Assembly: GCA_023387815.1 (NCBI GenBank)
Contig: JAEWHK010000034.1
Coordinates: 1 to 44,080 of the forward strand
DNA: 44,080 nucleotides
DNA from: Pseudomonadota bacterium
GTDB lineage: Bacteria; Pseudomonadota; Gammaproteobacteria; Burkholderiales; Burkholderiaceae_B
Direction of reading: 5' to 3'
Shown: positions 1 to 8,262 of the stretch, in pieces
How the letters are laid out: every line of letters begins with the position of its first letter
Position numbering within the stretch: position 1 is the first letter of the stretch
Translations under genes and position numbers: made by a program
Notes under the pieces: generated by a model
Databases searched by the model: none
Seen by the model: only the letters and a program-made list of their open reading frames with translations
What the model was told of the DNA's origin: nothing

Positions 1-118
1 CGTCAAGGGCATGCTGCCTAAAGGTCCCCTGGGTTACGCCATGATCAAAAAACTCAAGGTGTACGCGGGTGCCGAGCATCCTCATACTGCCCAGCAGCCT
101 AAAACGCTGGAATTTTAA
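1..118 (+). CDS. rplM: 50S ribosomal protein L13, C-terminal end (partial)
   Basis: The reading frame that enters at base 2 encodes the last 38 residues of ribosomal protein L13, including the conserved KGMLPKGPLG and LKVYAGAEHPHTAQQP stretches, and stops at TAA 116-118. L13 is an early-assembly protein of the large subunit. The 5' part lies outside the window. rpsI starts nine bases after the stop, the standard rplM-rpsI operon arrangement, so both are expected to be co-transcribed. Confidence 0.95.
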   Translation, partial: VKGMLPKGPLGYAMIKKLKVYAGAEHPHTAQQPKTLEF

Positions 119-127
119 GGATAAATC

Positions 128-520
128 ATGATCGGTAATTGGAATTATGGAACGGGCCGTCGCAAAACGTCAGTTGCCCGTGTGTTTCTGAAAAAAGGTT
201 CAGGCAATATCGTGGTCAACGGTAAACCTGTTGATCAGTATTTCGCCCGTGAAACAGGCCGCATGGTTGTTCGCCAGCCCCTGGTACTCACCGAAATGGT
301 TGAATCTTTTGACTTCCACATCAACGTTCACGGCGGCGGCGAAAGCGGCCAGGCCGGTGCAGTGCGCCACGGTATCACCCGCGCCCTGATCGACTACGAT
401 GCAACGCTCAAACCTGCGCTGTCCAAAGCTGGTTTCGTGACTCGTGATGCCCGTGAAGTCGAACGTAAGAAAGTGGGTTTCCACAAGGCACGTCGTCGCA
501 AGCAGTTCAGCAAACGCTAA
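128..520 (+). CDS. rpsI: 30S ribosomal protein S9
   Basis: This 130-residue protein is full length for S9. It shows the N-terminal YGTGRRKTSVARVFL signature, the central GGGESGQAGAVRHGI segment, and the basic tail ending in KARRRKQFSKR that reaches the ribosomal P-site tRNA. The start ATG follows an AAGGA-like ribosome binding site just after the rplM stop. S9 binds 16S rRNA in the small-subunit head. A strong intrinsic terminator follows directly, so rplM-rpsI end their transcript here and argC needs its own promoter. Confidence 0.98.
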   Translation: MIGNWNYGTGRRKTSVARVFLKKGSGNIVVNGKPVDQYFARETGRMVVRQPLVLTEMVESFDFHINVHGGGESGQAGAVRHGITRALIDYDATLKPALSKAGFVTRDAREVERKKVGFHKARRRKQFSKR

Positions 521-538
521 TTGTTTCGCAGCATGTCG

Positions 539-563
539 AAAAGGCCGCCTTCGCGGCCTTTTT
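539..563 (+). terminator. Intrinsic terminator of the rplM-rpsI operon
   Basis: AAAAGGCCGC (539-548) and GCGGCCTTTT (553-562) form a perfect 10-bp stem with a CTTC tetraloop, running into a T-rich tract. The position, 18 bases after the rpsI stop, fits a Rho-independent terminator. Confidence 0.92.
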
Positions 564-576
564 CTTTTGGATTCTT

Positions 577-582
577 TATAAT
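577..582 (+). promoter_or_regulatory. Possible -10 element for argC
   Basis: A perfect TATAAT lies 36 bases upstream of the argC start and just after the rpsI terminator. I see no good -35 hexamer at 16-18 bp spacing, so this is only a probable promoter, supported mainly by its position. Confidence 0.45.
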
Positions 583-618
583 AGTTTACTGTCCGCAAAT
601 TTTAAGGGTGTTTACGTA

Positions 619-1674
619 ATGGCTTCTTCCTCTTCAACTGTCAAAGTCGGTATTGTTGGTGGCACGGGTTACACCGGGGTAGAACTGTTACGTCTGCTGT
701 CGGCGCACCCCAATGTCAAGCTACACGCCATTACCTCCCGAAAGGAAGAAGGCATGCCGGTTGCAGACATGTTCCCGAATCTGCGTGGGCATGTTGATCT
801 GGCATTCTCCACTCCTGAAAACGCAGCGCTTACCGAATGCGATGTGGTCTTCTTTGCAACGCCCCATGGGGTCGCCATGGCGCAGGCGCGCGAGCTGCTC
901 GATGCGGGTGTCAAGGTGATTGACCTGGCTGCGGATTTTCGTCTGCAGGATACTGCCGTTTTCGAGAAATGGTACAAAATGCCGCATAGCTGTCCTGATA
1001 TTCTGCAGGAAAGTGTCTACGGTCTGGTTGAATTGAACCGTGACAAAATCGGCGCGGCCAAAGTCATCGGCAATCCCGGGTGTTACCCCACAACGGTCAT
1101 TCTGGGACTGGCGCCCCTGCTCGAGAAAAAACTCATCGATTTCGACAATATCATTGCCGACTGCAAGTCGGGAGTGTCTGGCGCTGGTCGCAAGGCAGAA
1201 GTCAGTACGCTGTACTCAGAGGCAGGCGACAACTTCAAGGCCTACGGCGTTGCCGGACATCGTCATCACCCCGAAATTTCGGAGCAGCTTGGTATCGTGG
1301 CTGGTGAGCCCGTGAAACTGGTCTTTGTGCCGCACCTGGTTCCCATGATTCGCGGCATGCTCTCCACAATTTACGTCACCATCAAGGATGATGCGCTGGA
1401 TACTGATTTCCAGAAACTGTACGAAGAGCGCTATGCCAGTGAACAGTTTATTGACGTGATGCCGGCGGGCAGCCTGCCCGAAACGCGCTCCGTCAGAGCC
1501 TCAAACAATCTGAGAATTGCGCTGCATCGTCCTGGTAATGGGAAACAGCTGGTCATTATTGTCATTCAGGACAATCTGGTCAAAGGGGCTGCGGGGCAGG
1601 CCGTACAGAACATGAATCTGCTTTTCGGGCTGCCAGAACAAGCGGGTCTGGGAGCAGTTGCCATTCTTCCCTGA
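619..1674 (+). CDS. argC: N-acetyl-gamma-glutamyl-phosphate reductase
   Basis: This 351-residue enzyme makes N-acetylglutamate semialdehyde from N-acetylglutamyl phosphate using NADPH, the third step of arginine biosynthesis. The N-terminal Rossmann motif GIVGGTGYTGVELLRLL (residues 12-28) and the catalytic cysteine in GNPGCYPTT (Cys155) are intact, as is the AGHRHHPE segment. Length is typical of the longer ArgC type. The ATG at 619 follows a weak GGGTG-like site and gives the expected N-terminus after a short Ser-rich leader. It is followed 17 bases later by an anchored coiled-coil protein gene, an arrangement I recall from Bordetella-type genomes. Confidence 0.97.
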   Translation: MASSSSTVKVGIVGGTGYTGVELLRLLSAHPNVKLHAITSRKEEGMPVADMFPNLRGHVDLAFSTPENAALTECDVVFFATPHGVAMAQARELLDAGVKVIDLAADFRLQDTAVFEKWYKMPHSCPDILQESVYGLVELNRDKIGAAKVIGNPGCYPTTVILGLAPLLEKKLIDFDNIIADCKSGVSGAGRKAEVSTLYSEAGDNFKAYGVAGHRHHPEISEQLGIVAGEPVKLVFVPHLVPMIRGMLSTIYVTIKDDALDTDFQKLYEERYASEQFIDVMPAGSLPETRSVRASNNLRIALHRPGNGKQLVIIVIQDNLVKGAAGQAVQNMNLLFGLPEQAGLGAVAILP

Positions 1675-1691
1675 TTGGCCGGACCGAATCC

Positions 1692-2402
1692 ATGATCGCA
1701 CGGGTTTTTCTGTTTCTTGTTGGCGCCGGCCTGGGTGGTGGCGCCGGCTATTACTACACCCACAATATGATGCAGCGCGAAATGCTGGGTCAGAAAACCG
1801 AAATGTCCGAGCAGCTGTCGCATGCGCTGTTGCAGGAGAAAATCAAGCTGTCAGCGGTGCAAAGCCGGCTCGATACCTCTGAAGCGCAGTTGACCATCGA
1901 CAAGGCCACAATTACCGAATACCAGAACCAGGTCAAAAAGCTGCAGGATGACCTGGCTAGAACGTCCGAGCAGCTGTCGTTCTACGACGAACTGGTGCCT
2001 GCCGGTCCTCAGGGCGCAGTCAGCGTACGCGGGTTCGATGCTGTATTGGAAGGACAGCGCATACGCTTCAAGGTCCTCGTTTCCCGACAGGCCGCGGCTG
2101 GCACGGTATTCAAGGGTGAGCTTTCCTTCACTGCAACGGGTACGTTGAATGGCGAAGACGCTACGGTAGATCTGACGCCGGATACCGTCGAGCACGCCAG
2201 CACCGGTTCCGACAGCATTCCGTCCGTGACCGACTTGAAAAAGATCCCGCCGGCCCCCATATTAAAACTGGATTTCGAGACCATTCAGCGTATTCAGGGC
2301 CTGTTGATGTTCCCTGAAGGTTTCGTTCCCCAAAAAATCACCATGCGTGTTCTTGAGGGCAAGACGGTGCGGGCGTCCCGCAGCGCCGAACTGTCGCCCT
2401 GA
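1692..2402 (+). CDS. Membrane-anchored coiled-coil protein of unknown function (DUF6776-like)
   Basis: This 236-residue protein has an N-terminal Gly-rich membrane anchor (residues 3-22) and a coiled coil over roughly residues 30-95, rich in Gln, Glu and Lys heptads. A compact beta-rich C-terminal domain contains ISFT-like strands and a KITMRVLEGK end. It probably sits in the inner membrane with its domain in the periplasm. The gene lies between argC and erpA; related proteins are conserved in this position in Alcaligenaceae as far as I recall. No enzyme motif is visible. A role in envelope organisation would be guesswork. Confidence 0.8.
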   Translation: MIARVFLFLVGAGLGGGAGYYYTHNMMQREMLGQKTEMSEQLSHALLQEKIKLSAVQSRLDTSEAQLTIDKATITEYQNQVKKLQDDLARTSEQLSFYDELVPAGPQGAVSVRGFDAVLEGQRIRFKVLVSRQAAAGTVFKGELSFTATGTLNGEDATVDLTPDTVEHASTGSDSIPSVTDLKKIPPAPILKLDFETIQRIQGLLMFPEGFVPQKITMRVLEGKTVRASRSAELSP

Positions 2403-2464
2403 TTGCGCCATATGGTAAAATGAAATTCTGCTAACGGTGGCTGTATCCCACCAGGAGTCTAAAA

Positions 2465-2833
2465 ATGAGTACTGTTCTCGAATCTGTCGATCTGCAAGCC
2501 CCACCTTCTCCATTGCTGTTTACCGAGGCTGCGGCAACCAAAGTTAAAGATCTTCTTATTGAAGAAGGCAATCCTGAGCTCAAACTGCGTGTGTTTGTGC
2601 AGGGCGGCGGCTGCTCTGGTTTCCAATACGGCTTCACGTTTGATGAAGTTGTGAATGAAGATGACACCACCATCGACAAAAACGGCGTCCAACTGCTGGT
2701 TGACCCCATGAGTTTCCAGTACCTGGTCGGTGCCGAAATCGACTACAAGGAAGACATCGAAGGCTCGCAGTTTGTTATCCGTAATCCGAATGCAACCACG
2801 ACCTGCGGTTGCGGTTCATCCTTCACGGTCTAA
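2465..2833 (+). CDS. erpA: Iron-sulfur cluster insertion protein ErpA
   Basis: This 122-residue A-type carrier delivers Fe-S clusters to apoproteins, including isoprenoid-pathway enzymes. The three ligand cysteines are present: Cys50 in GGGCSGFQYGF, and Cys114 and Cys116 in TTCGCGSSF near the C-terminus. An AGGAG ribosome binding site (2453-2457) lies seven bases upstream of the ATG. The family's FVQGGGCSG and FVIRNPNA segments are intact. A terminator-like hairpin about 165 bases downstream probably ends its transcript. Confidence 0.96.
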   Translation: MSTVLESVDLQAPPSPLLFTEAAATKVKDLLIEEGNPELKLRVFVQGGGCSGFQYGFTFDEVVNEDDTTIDKNGVQLLVDPMSFQYLVGAEIDYKEDIEGSQFVIRNPNATTTCGCGSSFTV

Positions 2834-3139
2834 GTCAGCTGTCCAGGTCGTTAGCGCGGATCCGGTTTCAGGAGGTTCGTTCTGATCCGGATTTGGAAGT
2901 GCACGGATAACGACAATGCAGTGTTACGAGCGCTGCACCGACGTGCTCGGTTATCGACAAGGGCATCATCGGGCAAGAACATGATCGCCAGCACAGGATC
3001 CGGCTCCCCAATATAGGTGGGCCGGATTTTTGTTTGGATGAAAAAAAGATGGGGACGCCTAAAACAGCGGGAAACCGGATGCCATTGCCTGCCTCAACCT
3101 GCTGCCAGCGTCAACTTTCTCCCTGACCTGATCAAGCCC
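2834..3139. other. Non-coding gap between erpA and anmK
   Basis: No convincing reading frame is seen in these 306 bases. The stretch lies between the 3' ends of the convergent genes erpA and anmK. It contains GATCCGG/CCGGATC-type complementary segments near 2875-2900 and the hairpin annotated separately at 2998-3031. No known RNA family is recognised. Confidence 0.6.
2998..3031 (+). terminator. Intrinsic terminator downstream of erpA
   Basis: ATCCGGC (2998-3004) pairs with GCCGGAT (3021-3027), extended inward by CCCC against GGTGG, and is followed by a short T run. The T run is on the plus strand, so it serves erpA and not the convergent anmK. Confidence 0.75.
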
Positions 3140-4261
3140 CTAAGCCGGATAAAGACAGCCTAGAATTGTCTTGTGTTTTGCGCCGGTCACTGACGGAGTT
3201 CCCGCCTGATGGCCCTTCAGAAAGGCATGAGCCAGCCAGGCAAAAGCCAGTGCTTCCATAGACTGGGCATCAATCCCGTAAGCGTCGCTGCCGATCAGGG
3301 AAACGTCGGGCAGGCGCGTTTCCAGCTCACGCAGCAGGGCGGTGTTGCCTGTACCTCCTCCGCAGACAATCAGCTCGCGGCAGTCCGGGGCATGCGCCCT
3401 GATTGCATCGGCAACCGTTTGTGCCGTAAAAGCGCGTAACGTTGCCTGCACGTCCTCGGGCGCCAATGCCTCAAACCCGGCCAGGCGTGATTGCAGCCAG
3501 GACTGATTGAAGAGGTCACGTCCCGTTGATTTGGGTGGCGGCAAAGAAAGCCAGGGTTCACTGGATATCAGCGTCTGCAACAGGGGCTCATGAATTTGCC
3601 CGCTGGCTGACCATGCACCGTCTTCATCAAAGGGTTTGCCGGTGTTGGCTAGGCACCACATATCCAGCAGCACATTGGCCGGGCCGGTATCGAAACCGAT
3701 CACATCATGCCCGGGTTTCAGAATACTCACATTGGCAATGCCGCCAAGATTCAGGACCGTTACGGTATGGTCTGCCGCAAATATCGCTTCATGAAAAGCG
3801 GGAACCAGTGGCGCGCCCTGACCACCGGCTGCCACGTCCCGGCTGCGAAAATCGGCAACAACCGCGATGCCAGTTTCTTCAGCCAGGCGGGCAGGGGCAT
3901 TCAGCTGTATCGTGAAGCCGAGCTCCGGCCTGTGTCTCACGGTCTGACCGTGTGCGCCGATAGCCGCTATTTTCGCAGCATCCAGCCCGGCCTGTTGCAG
4001 GAGATCGGCGACCACTTGTGCGTACAGATCTGCCAGTTGTCCGCTAGCCAGCGCGGCACGTTCCAGTTCATTGGATCCAGCCTGGTTCAGACTCAGAAAT
4101 TCCTCTCGTAACGGCAAAGGCATGGAGCGTGAGGCGACGGCAAGGATTTTTGGCTGCCCCTCGGGCGGGAACGTGGCTAAAACGCCGTCCGCACCATCTG
4201 TACTGGTGCCGGACATCAAACCGATCACATAGCTGGATTCCTGAGCCTGAGTCATAAGCAT
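3140..4261 (-). CDS. anmK: Anhydro-N-acetylmuramic acid kinase
   Basis: This 373-residue sugar kinase converts 1,6-anhydro-N-acetylmuramic acid to MurNAc-6-phosphate during peptidoglycan recycling. It carries the phosphate-binding GLMSGTSTDGADG segment (residues 14-26), the HGQTVRH motif near residue 104, VLNLGGIANVS, IGFDTGPAN and the C-terminal CGGGTGN loop, all diagnostic of AnmK. Length is normal for the family. It is divergent from tyrS across 122 bases. The ATG at 4261 is followed by a second in-frame ATG two codons later, so the exact start could be six bases downstream. Confidence 0.96.
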   Translation of the reverse strand: MLMTQAQESSYVIGLMSGTSTDGADGVLATFPPEGQPKILAVASRSMPLPLREEFLSLNQAGSNELERAALASGQLADLYAQVVADLLQQAGLDAAKIAAIGAHGQTVRHRPELGFTIQLNAPARLAEETGIAVVADFRSRDVAAGGQGAPLVPAFHEAIFAADHTVTVLNLGGIANVSILKPGHDVIGFDTGPANVLLDMWCLANTGKPFDEDGAWSASGQIHEPLLQTLISSEPWLSLPPPKSTGRDLFNQSWLQSRLAGFEALAPEDVQATLRAFTAQTVADAIRAHAPDCRELIVCGGGTGNTALLRELETRLPDVSLIGSDAYGIDAQSMEALAFAWLAHAFLKGHQAGTPSVTGAKHKTILGCLYPA

Positions 4262-4279
4262 CTACGGGGCCGAAAAGGG

Positions 4280-4285
4280 TATAAT
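4280..4285 (+). promoter_or_regulatory. Possible -10 element for tyrS
   Basis: A perfect TATAAT sits in the anmK-tyrS divergent spacer, 98 bases before the tyrS start. No clear -35 hexamer is visible at standard spacing, so confidence is limited. Confidence 0.4.
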
Positions 4286-4383
4286 TTAACATTTAAATCT
4301 GCGCAAAAGGGTGTTTGTTTACCGGCTTTTCCAGCCAACGCCCCATTTGATCTGCCCGCCCGCGCCCAGGAATCCCGAAATCT

Positions 4384-5613
4384 ATGTCATCGCCAGAAAC
4401 ACCCATCAGTCCGGAAGTCGAAAACGATCTGAAAACAGTCCTTCGTGGCTGTGACGAACTGCTGGTTCAGTCCGAATTTGCCGTCAAGCTGCAAAACAGC
4501 CGCAATACCGGTACGCCGCTGCGTATCAAACTGGGGCTTGATCCCACTGCGCCGGACATCCATCTGGGCCATACCGTGGTGCTCAACAAAATGCGTCAAC
4601 TGCAGGATATGGGACATCAGGTCATATTTCTAATTGGCGATTTCACCTCTATGATCGGCGATCCCAGCGGTCGGAACGCAACGCGTCCGCCCCTCACGCG
4701 GGAACAGATTGAAGTCAATGCGAAAACCTATTACGAACAGGCCAGCAAAGTGCTGGATCCGTCCCGTACAGAGGTTCGATACAACTCTGAATGGTGCGAT
4801 CCTTTAGGCGCACGTGGCATGATTCAGCTGGCCTCCCGTTACACCGTGGCCCGAATGATGGAGCGCGATGATTTCACCAAGCGATTCAAAGGTGGCATAC
4901 CCATTTCCGTTCACGAGTTCCTTTATCCGCTCATGCAGGGCTACGATTCAGTCGCCCTCAAGGCAGATCTGGAACTGGGCGGTACAGACCAGAAATTCAA
5001 TCTGCTGGTCGGGCGTGAGCTGCAGAAAGAATACGGGCAGCCTGCGCAGTGCATTATGACCATGCCGCTGCTCGAAGGACTGGACGGTGTGGAAAAAATG
5101 TCCAAGTCCAAGAACAATTACATTGGTATCACCGAAACGCCAGACTCCATGTTTGGCAAGCTTATGTCCATTTCCGATACATTAATGTGGCGTTATTATG
5201 AATTACTTTCATTCAAGTCTTTAGAGGACATTGCTACACTTGCGCAACAGGTCAAAGAGGGCAGAAATCCTCGCGATGTGAAGGTTGAACTGGCGCAGGA
5301 AATCATTGCGCGCTTCCATTCTGAAGCCGATGCGCGCACCGCGCTGGCCAACTTCGAAGCGCGGTTTCGTGATGGTGCCATTCCGGACGAGATGCCCGAA
5401 GTCAATCTGGGTCCCGCGCCGCTGGGCATTCTTCGCGTCCTTAAAGAAGCTGGCCTGGCCAGCTCCGGAACGGAAGCAGGCAGGAATGTCCAGCAGGGCG
5501 GCGTTCGCGTCGATTCGCAGCGGGTTGAAGACAAGAATCTTCAGCTTGGTGCCGGCACTTACGTGGTTCAGGTGGGCAAGCGTAAATTTGCGCGTGTTAC
5601 GGTAAGTGCCTGA
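4384..5613 (+). CDS. tyrS: Tyrosyl-tRNA synthetase
   Basis: This 409-residue class I synthetase charges tRNA-Tyr. The HIGH-type motif is HLGH (about residues 59-62) and the KMSKS loop is intact (about residues 238-242). The C-terminal S4 RNA-binding domain covers roughly residues 340-405 with VQQGGVRVDSQRV. The length and the long acceptor-binding insertion match the TyrZ-like subgroup common in proteobacteria. The PEBP-family gene begins 34 bases after the stop and may be co-transcribed. Confidence 0.97.
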   Translation: MSSPETPISPEVENDLKTVLRGCDELLVQSEFAVKLQNSRNTGTPLRIKLGLDPTAPDIHLGHTVVLNKMRQLQDMGHQVIFLIGDFTSMIGDPSGRNATRPPLTREQIEVNAKTYYEQASKVLDPSRTEVRYNSEWCDPLGARGMIQLASRYTVARMMERDDFTKRFKGGIPISVHEFLYPLMQGYDSVALKADLELGGTDQKFNLLVGRELQKEYGQPAQCIMTMPLLEGLDGVEKMSKSKNNYIGITETPDSMFGKLMSISDTLMWRYYELLSFKSLEDIATLAQQVKEGRNPRDVKVELAQEIIARFHSEADARTALANFEARFRDGAIPDEMPEVNLGPAPLGILRVLKEAGLASSGTEAGRNVQQGGVRVDSQRVEDKNLQLGAGTYVVQVGKRKFARVTVSA

Positions 5614-5647
5614 GCATTTTGTTTTTATTGAAATTGAGGGGGATGTC

Positions 5648-6277
5648 ATGAAAATCAGCAGCCAGTCATTTGAAAACGAAAAAGCAATCAAGCCGGTCAA
5701 TGCCTTCGCCAAACCGGATGCCCAGTCACACATGGTTCTGTCGGACAATAAAAATCCGCATCTGGCCTGGTCCGAGGCTCCCGAAGGCACGCGCTCATTT
5801 GTGATTTTGTGCGTAGACAAAGATGTGCCCAGCAAACCCGATGACGTCAATCAGGCCGACCGTGAAGTACCCGCGACGCTGCCCCGTGTGGATTTCTATC
5901 ATTGGGGTCTGATCGACATTCCGGCCGATACCAAGGAAATCGCTGAGGGCGAATATTCCAACGGTGTGACGCCCAAAGGCAAAAGCGGCCCCATGGCAGC
6001 GAACAATACACGCCAGGGCATCAATGATTTCACCAACTGGTTCGCCGCCGATCACGACATGAAAGGCGACTATTTCGGCTATGACGGTCCTTGCCCGCCA
6101 TTTAACGATGCGCTGGTTCACCGTTACTACTTCACCGTGTACGCGCTGGACATCGAAGAGCTGCCGCTGACAGGCAGCTTCACTTGCGCAGACATCGCAG
6201 AGGCCATTGCACCGCATGTGCTGGACAAGGCAACCATCATGGGCCAGTACTCTCTGAACCCCAAAGTTTCGTTTTAA
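5648..6277 (+). CDS. YbhB/YbcL-type PEBP-family protein
   Basis: This 209-residue protein belongs to the phosphatidylethanolamine-binding (Raf kinase inhibitor-like) family. The ligand-pocket segments are visible: VDKDVPSKPDD (about residues 56-66) and FYHWGLIDIP (about residues 84-93), plus a later CPPFNDALVHRYYFTVYAL segment typical of bacterial YbhB-like proteins. I chose ATG 5648 because the GAGGGGG-like site lies just upstream and the protein then begins MKISSQSF; an earlier in-frame GTG would overlap tyrS and adds residues with no family resemblance. The physiological ligand is unknown and there is no signal peptide, so it is predicted cytoplasmic. Confidence 0.9.
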   Translation: MKISSQSFENEKAIKPVNAFAKPDAQSHMVLSDNKNPHLAWSEAPEGTRSFVILCVDKDVPSKPDDVNQADREVPATLPRVDFYHWGLIDIPADTKEIAEGEYSNGVTPKGKSGPMAANNTRQGINDFTNWFAADHDMKGDYFGYDGPCPPFNDALVHRYYFTVYALDIEELPLTGSFTCADIAEAIAPHVLDKATIMGQYSLNPKVSF

Positions 6278-6313
6278 CTTTTAATCACTTACGCGATTTA
6301 TATAGGATACGTT

Positions 6314-7558
6314 ATGTTTGACCGCTCGCTAACTCTTGACAAGGTAGATCCTGAACTCTGGAGTGCCATTCAAAAGGAAGATACTCGTCAGGAACAGCAC
6401 ATCGAACTGATTGCTTCTGAGAACTACACCAGCCCTGCCGTGATGCAGGCGCAGGGTACGCAACTGACCAACAAATATGCAGAAGGCTACCCCGGCAAGC
6501 GCTATTACGGCGGCTGCGAATTTGTAGACATCGCAGAAGAACTGGCAATCAAGCGTCTGAAAGAACTGTTCGGTGCGGAAGCGGTCAACGTGCAGCCCAA
6601 CTCCGGTTCCCAGGCCAACCAGGGCGTTTACATGGCCGTACTCAAACCCGGTGATACCGTATTGGGAATGAGCCTGGCCGAAGGCGGTCACCTGACGCAT
6701 GGCGCATCCGTCAACGCATCCGGCAAACTGTACAACTTCATCCCTTACGGACTGGATGAAAACGAAGTCCTCGACTACGCACAGGTAGAACAGCTTGCAA
6801 AAGAGCACAAGCCCAAAATGATTGTGGCTGGTGCCTCGGCCTATTCCCTGAAAATCGATTTTGAACGCCTTGCCAAAATCGCTCGTGAAAACAATGCCTA
6901 CCTGATGGTTGACATTGCCCACTACGCAGGACTGGTGGCCGGTGGTCAATATCCGAATCCGGTTCCTCATGCAGACTTCGTCACATCCACCACGCACAAA
7001 TCGCTGCGTGGCCCTCGTGGCGGCGTCATCATGATGAAAGCTGAGCACGAAAAAATCATCAATTCCGCCATCTTCCCTGGTATTCAGGGTGGCCCGCTGA
7101 TGCACGTGATTGCCGGCAAGGCCGTGGCATTCAAGGAAGCCCTGAGTCCCGAGTTCTCAGACTACGCCCGTCAGGTGGTTACCAATGCCAAAGTGCTGGC
7201 CGATACCCTGGTGAAACGCGGCCTGCGTATCGTTTCGGGCAAAACAGAAAGCCACGTCATGCTGGTTGATCTGCGTGCCAAAGGCATCACCGGTAAAGCG
7301 GCCGAAGCGCGTCTGGGCGAGGCTCATATCACGGTCAACAAGAACGCCATTCCGAACGATCCGGAAAAACCGTTCGTCACCAGCGGTATCCGTCTGGGTA
7401 CGCCTGCCATGACCACACGCGGATTTACCGAAGCCGAAGCTGAACTGACTGCCAACCTTATCGCTGATGTCCTGGACAATCCCGATGATGAGGCCAATAT
7501 CGCAGCGGTTCGTGCTAAAGTGAACGAACTGACAGCGCGTTTCCCGGTTTACAAATAA
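6314..7558 (+). CDS. glyA: Serine hydroxymethyltransferase
   Basis: This 414-residue PLP enzyme interconverts serine and glycine while charging tetrahydrofolate with a one-carbon unit. The PLP lysine lies in VTSTTHKSLRGPRGG (about residue 230). Other hallmarks are QHIELIASENYTSPAV near the N-terminus, GSQANQGVYMAVL and the C-terminal IRLGTPAMTTRG. Length is exactly typical. An AGGA site precedes ATG 6314 by about seven bases. nrdR follows 55 bases after the stop, an adjacency common in proteobacteria. Confidence 0.98.
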   Translation: MFDRSLTLDKVDPELWSAIQKEDTRQEQHIELIASENYTSPAVMQAQGTQLTNKYAEGYPGKRYYGGCEFVDIAEELAIKRLKELFGAEAVNVQPNSGSQANQGVYMAVLKPGDTVLGMSLAEGGHLTHGASVNASGKLYNFIPYGLDENEVLDYAQVEQLAKEHKPKMIVAGASAYSLKIDFERLAKIARENNAYLMVDIAHYAGLVAGGQYPNPVPHADFVTSTTHKSLRGPRGGVIMMKAEHEKIINSAIFPGIQGGPLMHVIAGKAVAFKEALSPEFSDYARQVVTNAKVLADTLVKRGLRIVSGKTESHVMLVDLRAKGITGKAAEARLGEAHITVNKNAIPNDPEKPFVTSGIRLGTPAMTTRGFTEAEAELTANLIADVLDNPDDEANIAAVRAKVNELTARFPVYK

Positions 7559-7613
7559 GCCGCGCGCCTTTTCAACGCAATACGCTTATTGCCCGGCACA
7601 GGACTTCTGCAAC

Positions 7614-8114
7614 ATGAAATGCCCGTTTTGTTCACACCACGATACACAGGTTATGGACTCGCGGGTATCCGAAGAGGGCGACACCATCCGTCGCCGTCGC
7701 AGATGCCTGTCCTGTGACCGGCGCTTCACCACCTACGAACGCATAGAACTGGCCATGCCTGCCGTGGTCAAGCGTAACGGTACGCGTGTTGAATTTGACC
7801 CCGCCAAATTGCAGGCCAGCTTACGGCTGGCGCTGCGCAAGCGGCCGGTCAGCACCGAATTACTGGAACGTGCCGTCGCACGCATCCAGGAATCCCTGCT
7901 CAATACCGCAGAAAAAGAAGTCTCTACCGATCATATTGGCGAGCTTGTCATGAGCGAACTCAAGCAGCTCGACCAGGTTGCCTACGTGCGTTTTGCCTCG
8001 GTGTACAAAAGCTTCCAGGACATCGAAGAATTCGTCAATGCCATCAAGGAAATGCAAAAGCCGGTCAAGCCACATAACACGGTCAGCCGCCAGGATACTG
8101 CCGGCGATGCGTAG
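7614..8114 (+). CDS. nrdR: NrdR transcriptional repressor of ribonucleotide reductase genes
   Basis: This 166-residue protein represses nrd operons in response to nucleotides. Its N-terminal zinc ribbon has Cys3, Cys6, Cys31 and Cys34 with the KCPFCSHHDTQVMDSR and RCLSCDRRFTTYE signatures. The ATP-cone domain follows (about residues 49-139) with VVKRNGTRVEFD. The last codons and the stop lie inside the first copy of a 48-bp tandem duplication (8101-8196), so the C-terminal AGDA is encoded by repeat sequence. The enzyme-binding core is unaffected. No nrd genes or NrdR boxes were recognised within the window. Confidence 0.97.
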   Translation: MKCPFCSHHDTQVMDSRVSEEGDTIRRRRRCLSCDRRFTTYERIELAMPAVVKRNGTRVEFDPAKLQASLRLALRKRPVSTELLERAVARIQESLLNTAEKEVSTDHIGELVMSELKQLDQVAYVRFASVYKSFQDIEEFVNAIKEMQKPVKPHNTVSRQDTAGDA

Positions 8115-8196
8115 TGGCTGCAGACGAAACATCGCATTTGGCATGTATCCGGCGATGCGCACTGGGTACCAACGCAGAATCGCAATTGGCATATGA
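8101..8196. repeat. 48-bp imperfect tandem duplication over the nrdR stop codon
   Basis: Copy 1 (8101-8148) and copy 2 (8149-8196) share about 35 of 48 positions when aligned by eye, including an identical CCGGCGATGCG start and an ATCGCA/GGCAT core. The period is 16 codons. If the nrdR stop were read through, copy 2 would encode a related peptide. The nrdR TAG is in copy 1 only; copy 2 has CAC at the matching codon. Confidence 0.85.
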
Positions 8197-8262
8197 CACT
8201 TGTCGTTGAACGAAGGTGCCTGATTCAGTCATGCCTCATCGTTTGCCGCGCAGACTTTTCAC

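Noticed and set aside
200..598. 132-codon frame on the minus strand over rpsI
   Set aside because: It is antisense to the conserved rpsI gene and crosses its terminator; no ribosome binding site or family.
6329..7105. 258-codon minus-strand frame inside glyA
   Set aside because: It mirrors codon bias of glyA; no resemblance to any protein family.
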